Source: Agrostemma githago (Eukaryota; Streptophyta; Magnoliopsida; Caryophyllales; Caryophyllaceae). From it: DNA of 64,000 nucleotides. A program made the position numbers and the translations under genes. Of the stretch, positions 59,867 to 64,000 are shown piece by piece. Numbering within the stretch: the stretch's first letter is position 1; each line of letters opens with the position of its first letter. The stretch spans positions 43,622,683 to 43,686,682 of the forward strand of contig OY288250.1 in the NCBI GenBank assembly GCA_958450325.1. Direction: 5' to 3'. The notes below the pieces were generated by a model. The model was not told the DNA's origin and did not search any database. It saw only the letters and a list, made by a program, of their open reading frames with translations.

Positions 59867-60255
59867 GGGTCAGCTGGAGGGAAAGGGTCCGAGTCTTTGG
59901 ACCTTGAGTTGGATATTTTGTGGATCATGTATTTGGGTTGGACTTTTGATGTTTGCATGGCTATTTTTCGTGTCTCGGAAACGGCTTTGACTGGGGTTTG
60001 ACCCAATCGGTAAAAGTCGGTTTTATTTACGGTGTTGGTTTTGACCCAAATTAGTCTCATTTGATTGGAAACGACCCACTGGGCCTGAATTTGGGGTGGG
60101 TTTTGTGAGATTTGTACTCTGTAAAATCCCTAAGCCATCAACTAATGGTTTTTAGCCCACATCCGAGCGCGTGGAAACATGTTTGCGTCCGATCATCATT
60201 GGGTGTTTTTTGGAAACTGCTATAGACACCTAGCAGCCAAATATGGGTGTCTACA

Positions 60256-60268
60256 GAGCCCCCACTCT
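60256..60268 (-). other. Polypurine tract of Tat-B
   Basis: The minus strand reads AGAGTGGGGGCTC directly before the LTR start TGTAGACACCC. Confidence 0.7.
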
Positions 60269-60827
60269 GACTGAGGCTTGGACAGGGCGAAAGTCAGAGT
60301 AGCTACCAGGCCAGTCAAATTAAGACCTGGTAGACTTCCGGTCGGGTAGTTTATAGTCCATTAGACTTAGCTTGCGTAAAAGGGCTCGCCAGTCACAAGA
60401 TAGAAATCATATCTGAGCTGATGATGATAACTCCGTGGGGAATTTGGACTTGTTGTATAAATCCTGGGTGCGCCTATATGTGGGCCCATCCCGTGAAAAA
60501 TGCCGCCTCGGGCTTTCCGCTGGGGAGATATGTGAGCTATGCGGGCTTGTTTCTGAAGCCTTGAGTCGTACCTGTGTAAGTTACATAAAATTTTGCATGC
60601 AACACGTAGGTAAAAATATGACTCACGATGGGGAATAAAATGCATTTTTTGAATTTTTTGAATTTTTGAAAATTTTGAATTTTTTTTGACTCCGTAAAAA
60701 TTAGGAATGCTCGGGATGACTAATTTTCGTGCTAGTATTCTGAGACTAAGCATGTATGTGTAAGCCTGCTAGAATTAGGAAATTTTGTGGAGATGAGATA
60801 TGGAGAGAGGGTTGTAGGGCTTGATAT

Positions 60828-60834
60828 TATAAAT
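60828..60834 (+). promoter_or_regulatory. TATA box of the Tat-B antisense gene
   Basis: TATAAATC lies about 90 bp before the ATG at 60923 and is followed by a pyrimidine-rich leader (TCACAACTTCACAATTCCC). No palindrome array was seen upstream of it. Confidence 0.5.
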
Positions 60835-60922
60835 CCCTCCCCTGTCTTAGTTTTTTTTCACAACTTCACAATTCCCTTTTCCTCAAAAAGAAAGCTCTTT
60901 ATTCCTTTCAAGAATTTTAATC

Positions 60923-61462
60923 ATGGGAATTGAGCGATTGACCGCGATGCTGCAGGAATGGTCCCGACGCTTTAGGGACACGGATAGGGTGGCTCTGAAC
61001 CAGATGGGTATTACTCAGCTGTATGCGTTCCGTCAGATGCAGGTTGACCGTTATTTTCTTGATGCTTGCTTGTCCTATTGGGACGACACATATCATGTCT
61101 TTGCCTTTCCTCGGGGCGAAATTTGTCCTTTACTCGAGGAGATTGCTGCTGTGGGAGGTTGGAACCCGATTCTTCGCCCTGCTATACCGTTTTCGGTCCA
61201 TGATACAAGGAGGAAGCTTCGAGAATTTATAGGACTTTCCCACAATGAGGTATCTCGAATGGCTGAAGATAATACAATTTCTTTAATTGACCTGGCTGAG
61301 AAATTTATGAACCGGCATGATGTCCGGGTTAGACCGATTCACAGCCGTAGGGCTTTCTCCTTTTGTATGCTCCATGTCTACGCTTTTGAGGGTCATATGG
61401 ATTTGTTGTCGTGCATGGGGGATGTTCGTCTTTTTACCGTGGTCGATCTGATGGAGACATAG
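60923..61462 (+). CDS. Antisense gene of Tat-B: DUF7745/plant mobile domain-like, 3' truncated
   Basis: The 179-residue frame reads MGIERLTAMLQEWSRRFRDT, then CLSYWDDTYHVFAFPRGEIC and PLLEEIAAVGGW, and FSFCMLHVYAFEGHMDLLS. It aligns with antisense gene 2 of Tat-A (41420) throughout, including the YHVFAF-RG-CPLLEEI block. The stop after DLMET lies where the homologue continues, and the opposite-orientation LTR begins 11 bp later, so the C-terminal exons are lost. Position on the strand opposite to the LTR and PPT fits the antisense ORFs of Tat elements. Biochemical function unknown. Confidence 0.65.
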   Translation: MGIERLTAMLQEWSRRFRDTDRVALNQMGITQLYAFRQMQVDRYFLDACLSYWDDTYHVFAFPRGEICPLLEEIAAVGGWNPILRPAIPFSVHDTRRKLREFIGLSHNEVSRMAEDNTISLIDLAEKFMNRHDVRVRPIHSRRAFSFCMLHVYAFEGHMDLLSCMGDVRLFTVVDLMET

Positions 61463-61861
61463 CATAGTCAAGCTGTAGACACCCGCATTTTGACCTCCAG
61501 GTGTCTATGGCAGTTTCCAAAAAACACCCGATGATGATCGGACGCTAACGTGTCTCTACGCGCTCGGATACGGGCTCAAATCCATTAATCGCTGGCTAAC
61601 ACACTTACGGAGTACAAATCTCACAAAAACAACCTCGAATCCAGGCCCAGTGGATCTTTCCGAGTCAAACAAGACTAATTTGGATCAAAACCGACACAGG
61701 AAATAAAACCGACTTTTTGCGATTGGGTCAACCTCGGTCAAAATCGTTTCCGAGACACACGAAACAGCCCCTCACATCATCAAAAGTCCAAGTCAAACAT
61801 AAAACCCATCAAACTCAAAGTCAAGGTCCAAAACAATGGACCCGTGCAACCCGACTGGCCC

Positions 61862-61999
61862 ACCCGATCGAGTGACCCACCCACTCGATCGAGTGGGCTT
61901 GTTTCAACCCGACGGCAGGCTTCACGGGCCACTCGACCGAGTTAGCCCCATACTCGGTCGAGTAACCCTAAACTGGTGCCCTAGCCATGCCTATATAAG
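61862..61999 (+). promoter_or_regulatory. Tat-C LTR promoter: 4 palindromes and TATA box
   Basis: Sites start at 61862, 61883, 61931 and 61952 (21, 48 and 21 bp). The TATA box TATATAAG is at 61992-61999, 29 bp after the last site. The Tat-B LTR has the same site number, spacing and TATA distance. Confidence 0.85.
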
Positions 62000-63102
62000 C
62001 AACCCCCATGCAACACAATTACAACATCCTTTTACAACCCTAAAAATCTTTTTGCAACCTCAAGCAACCCTAGAGCAACCATACACACACATACTACGTC
62101 TTTTACAAACCCTAATCAAACCCTAGCAATCCTACACTAGCAAAAACCCTAAACCTAGTTTTAGGAATAAATCCGAGCCACCACAACTCAACCTCCATAA
62201 ACCTCGAAGACTCTTGTGTTAAAGCCACGGTTACGAGTCCGCGCCGAGACAAGAACATGTAGGTTGAGGGTGTCAAGACCCTCTCTTTTCTTCCCTTTCT
62301 CTCTTCGTCGGTCGTCCCCTTTTTCTCCGTCTTCTTTCGCTTTTTTTACTTATTTTCGTTGCATCATAATATCGATAATACTACTAATACCAAAGCATTA
62401 AAACATTTATCGATTTGTGTCGAATAAGAAGGATACCGGGATAAGGAAAACCGCATATACAAGTGTACTGCACACGCGTCGTCGGTCGCTTATCCCGATA
62501 CCCCGACTATTTGATTATTGAGATAATCTAACTTAAACAACAATTCGTTATTATTTCTCGTCATCATCATCATCAATCTTGCATCCATCAATTTCTTTAA
62601 AATCAATTTTAATAAGGGTCGAAACCCGTTGACACGGATCCGACATCACAATCCCTAGGGATTTATTTCGATGTCGGAGAAGTCGAGGGAATCAAGTTTT
62701 TATTCAAGTAAAGCGTCGATTTTAGATTGGATACCAATTCCATAATTGGATATCGAATCTAACAATCAAGTCATATGAATTAATTAACGTGATTTGTTCA
62801 TATCACAATAATTAATTTAACGCGACTAAAATCAATTTATTTTTTCTATTTCACTCTAATATTCCATATCGATTCAAATAATCGAATATGGGATACAACG
62901 AGTATTCAAAATTAGAATCGGGTATAAATTCAACAATATTTATATTCGGTTCAACAAAATTCGCGATTTATAAAAACCAAATCGAACATAAATTGTGTAA
63001 TATTTATGTCCGATTCGGTAAAACCGTTGATTCATCAAAGATCTAAAGCAATTTCGAAAATCAATATAAAATTGCAAGCGAATCACAATTCGTACAGATG
63101 CC

Positions 63103-63321
63103 ACTCGACCGAGTGCCTTAGTCACTCGATCGAGTGACATCACAAAATCGAGTCAGAATGCCTGTCACGACCACCACTCGGTCGAGTCTCACAGTGACTC
63201 GATCGAGTGGCTACGTACTCGACCGAATTGGTCAGTAACTCGGCCGAGTACGGTCTGTAGCGCAAACAGAATCGTCTTTTACAGGTCCACTCGATCGAGT
63301 CCATCAACCACTCGATCGAGT
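63103..63321. promoter_or_regulatory. Array of 8 ACTCGATCGAGT palindromes (Tat-C LTR)
   Basis: Sites start at 63103, 63124, 63176, 63197, 63217, 63238, 63289 and 63310. Spacings are 21, 52, 21, 20, 21, 51 and 21 bp, the same as in Tat-B to within one base although the spacer sequences differ. Confidence 0.9.
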
Positions 63322-64000
63322 GACCCGCAACGATTAACACAATAAATCGTACATTATTCTATTTTCAAAACTCGGTAGTAATTTGTGATTTATTTCAACA
63401 CGTGTTTAATCAATCATGTGTATTACTATCCCTTCAAACCATGCATCTCATATTTTCACCTTTTCATCTCGTCTCATATTTGCACAAACCGTTATTATTC
63501 GTTATTTCATTACATCGTTACTAACGCGTTTGTTATTTCTTTTGTCAATTTAATTATTGTTCGTTTATTGTACTAAATGAATCCACATGCTAAAATTCCA
63601 CTTTGACGTAGAATTAATTGCATTAAATTGACTTAGAAACCCGTTTCGATTCCATTCACATGTTTAGGGAAAATAATCTTTGCATAAGCATTTTTTTCCC
63701 GTTTTACTAACGCGCGTATTGTAAGTCATTCGAATTCTTAGTAGAGGCCGCTAATGTGCGGGCGAGGTTAGGTGCCCTTTGTGGGCTTCCCAACACGTAC
63801 CCTCACCCCTTACTCAGAACCTCGGTTTCCGGATGTCCGAAACCGTTCGTGCACGAGAGTCATTCATACACGATATCCGATAATGTCGGTATCGGTATCG
63901 CAATGCAAAGGGACGAGCCCAATAAACTCTGACATCGGAAATGGGCCGTATTTTGTATATGGCCCACTACGACATAGAGTGGGCTCGAATGGTTCCGAAT

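Larger units (their letters stand above)
57768..60255 (-). mobile_element. LTR of Tat-B
   Basis: On the minus strand it starts TGTAGACACCCATATTTGGC and ends near AACTCCCACA, about 2.49 kb. It matches the LTR at 61474-64000 in inverted orientation over its whole length. It holds a TATA box at 59728-59737 with four palindromes upstream, and eight more at 58421-58640. Confidence 0.8.
57659..61473 (-). mobile_element. Tat-B element portion: leader, PBS, LTR, PPT, antisense gene
   Basis: On the minus strand an LTR (60255-57768) is preceded by a polypurine tract (60256-60268) and followed by a tRNA-Arg-type primer-binding site (57747-57759) and about 90 bp of leader. An LTR with both PPT and PBS is expected in a tandem (LTR-sharing) array of elements. 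To the right lies a plus-strand antisense gene, cut at 61473 by the next LTR. 60270-60920 has no other gene. Confidence 0.65.
61474..64000 (+). mobile_element. Tat-C LTR, same family as Tat-B LTR, opposite orientation, runs off the window
   Basis: It begins TGTAGACACCCGCATTTTGA. By comparison with Tat-B its end should lie a few tens of bases beyond 64000. No polypurine tract precedes it, so it is a 5' LTR or solo LTR inserted into the Tat-B antisense gene. It has the TATA box at 61992 and palindrome arrays at 61862-61963 and 63103-63321. No gene lies inside it. Confidence 0.8.

Noticed and set aside
57768..64000. A complete retrotransposon bounded by the two related LTRs
   Set aside because: The LTRs are in opposite orientation and the spacer lacks gag and pol, so these are two separate insertions.

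Overview
The window is plant nuclear DNA made almost entirely of nested transposable elements. I found no intact host gene, no rRNA or tRNA gene, no CRISPR array and no bacterial-type operon. The evidence for a dicot-type plant genome is the combination of element types: CACTA/En-Spm with Transposase_24-like exons, FAR1-type and Ulp1-carrying Mutator-like elements (MULEs), Ty3/gypsy Tat elements with antisense plant-mobile-domain genes, a Tekay-like chromovirus, an L1 LINE whose ORF1 carries a DUF4283-like domain, a hAT element and a Stowaway MITE. Introns are short with GT..AG ends. A Caryophyllales host is possible but is only a guess.

Layout. 19-5102: a complete CACTA element with a 3-bp target duplication, carrying captured exons that look like nucleoporin NUP205. 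5103-7450: gypsy LTR relics. 7454-14343: a MULE with a minus-strand Ulp1-like protease gene, broken by a hAT element (9722-10499). 14344-25180: a run of FAR1-type MULE deletion derivatives separated by (TA)n/(GA)n microsatellites, one of them holding a solo LTR-like insertion (18691-20214). 25183-27391: a second, deleted Ulp1-MULE. 27392-35268: a decayed Tekay-like chromovirus, interrupted by a 5'-truncated L1 (28750-29112) and a second CACTA element (29889-33514). 35269-46142: a minus-strand Tat element (Tat-A) with 3' LTR, polypurine tract, tandem repeats, two plus-strand antisense genes with their own promoters, and minus-strand integrase and RNase H. 46143-57658: a solo LTR-like unit split by an L1 LINE (46848-55254, 14-bp target duplication) that is itself split by another solo LTR (49669-53172, 5-bp target duplication). 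57659-61473: part of a second Tat element (Tat-B, minus strand) with an antisense gene. 61474 to the end: the same LTR family in the opposite orientation (LTR-C).

The most striking unexplained structure is a promoter layout shared by unrelated LTRs. The Tat-B and Tat-C LTRs each carry 12 copies of a palindrome (consensus ACTCGATCGAGT), arranged as 4 sites ending 28-29 bp before a TATA box plus 8 sites further in. The 8-site spacing is 21-52-21-20-21-52-21 bp, conserved to within 1 bp between the two LTRs and close to whole helical turns. The solo LTR at 18691-20214 has the same kind of spacing with a different palindrome (ATCCCGACCGGGAT). All three promoters of Tat-A carry GGCGCC-type sites exactly 30 bp apart upstream of TATA boxes. 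Independently, both MULE families carry arrays of 22-bp repeats. I suggest family-specific dimer-binding arrays; function is inference only.
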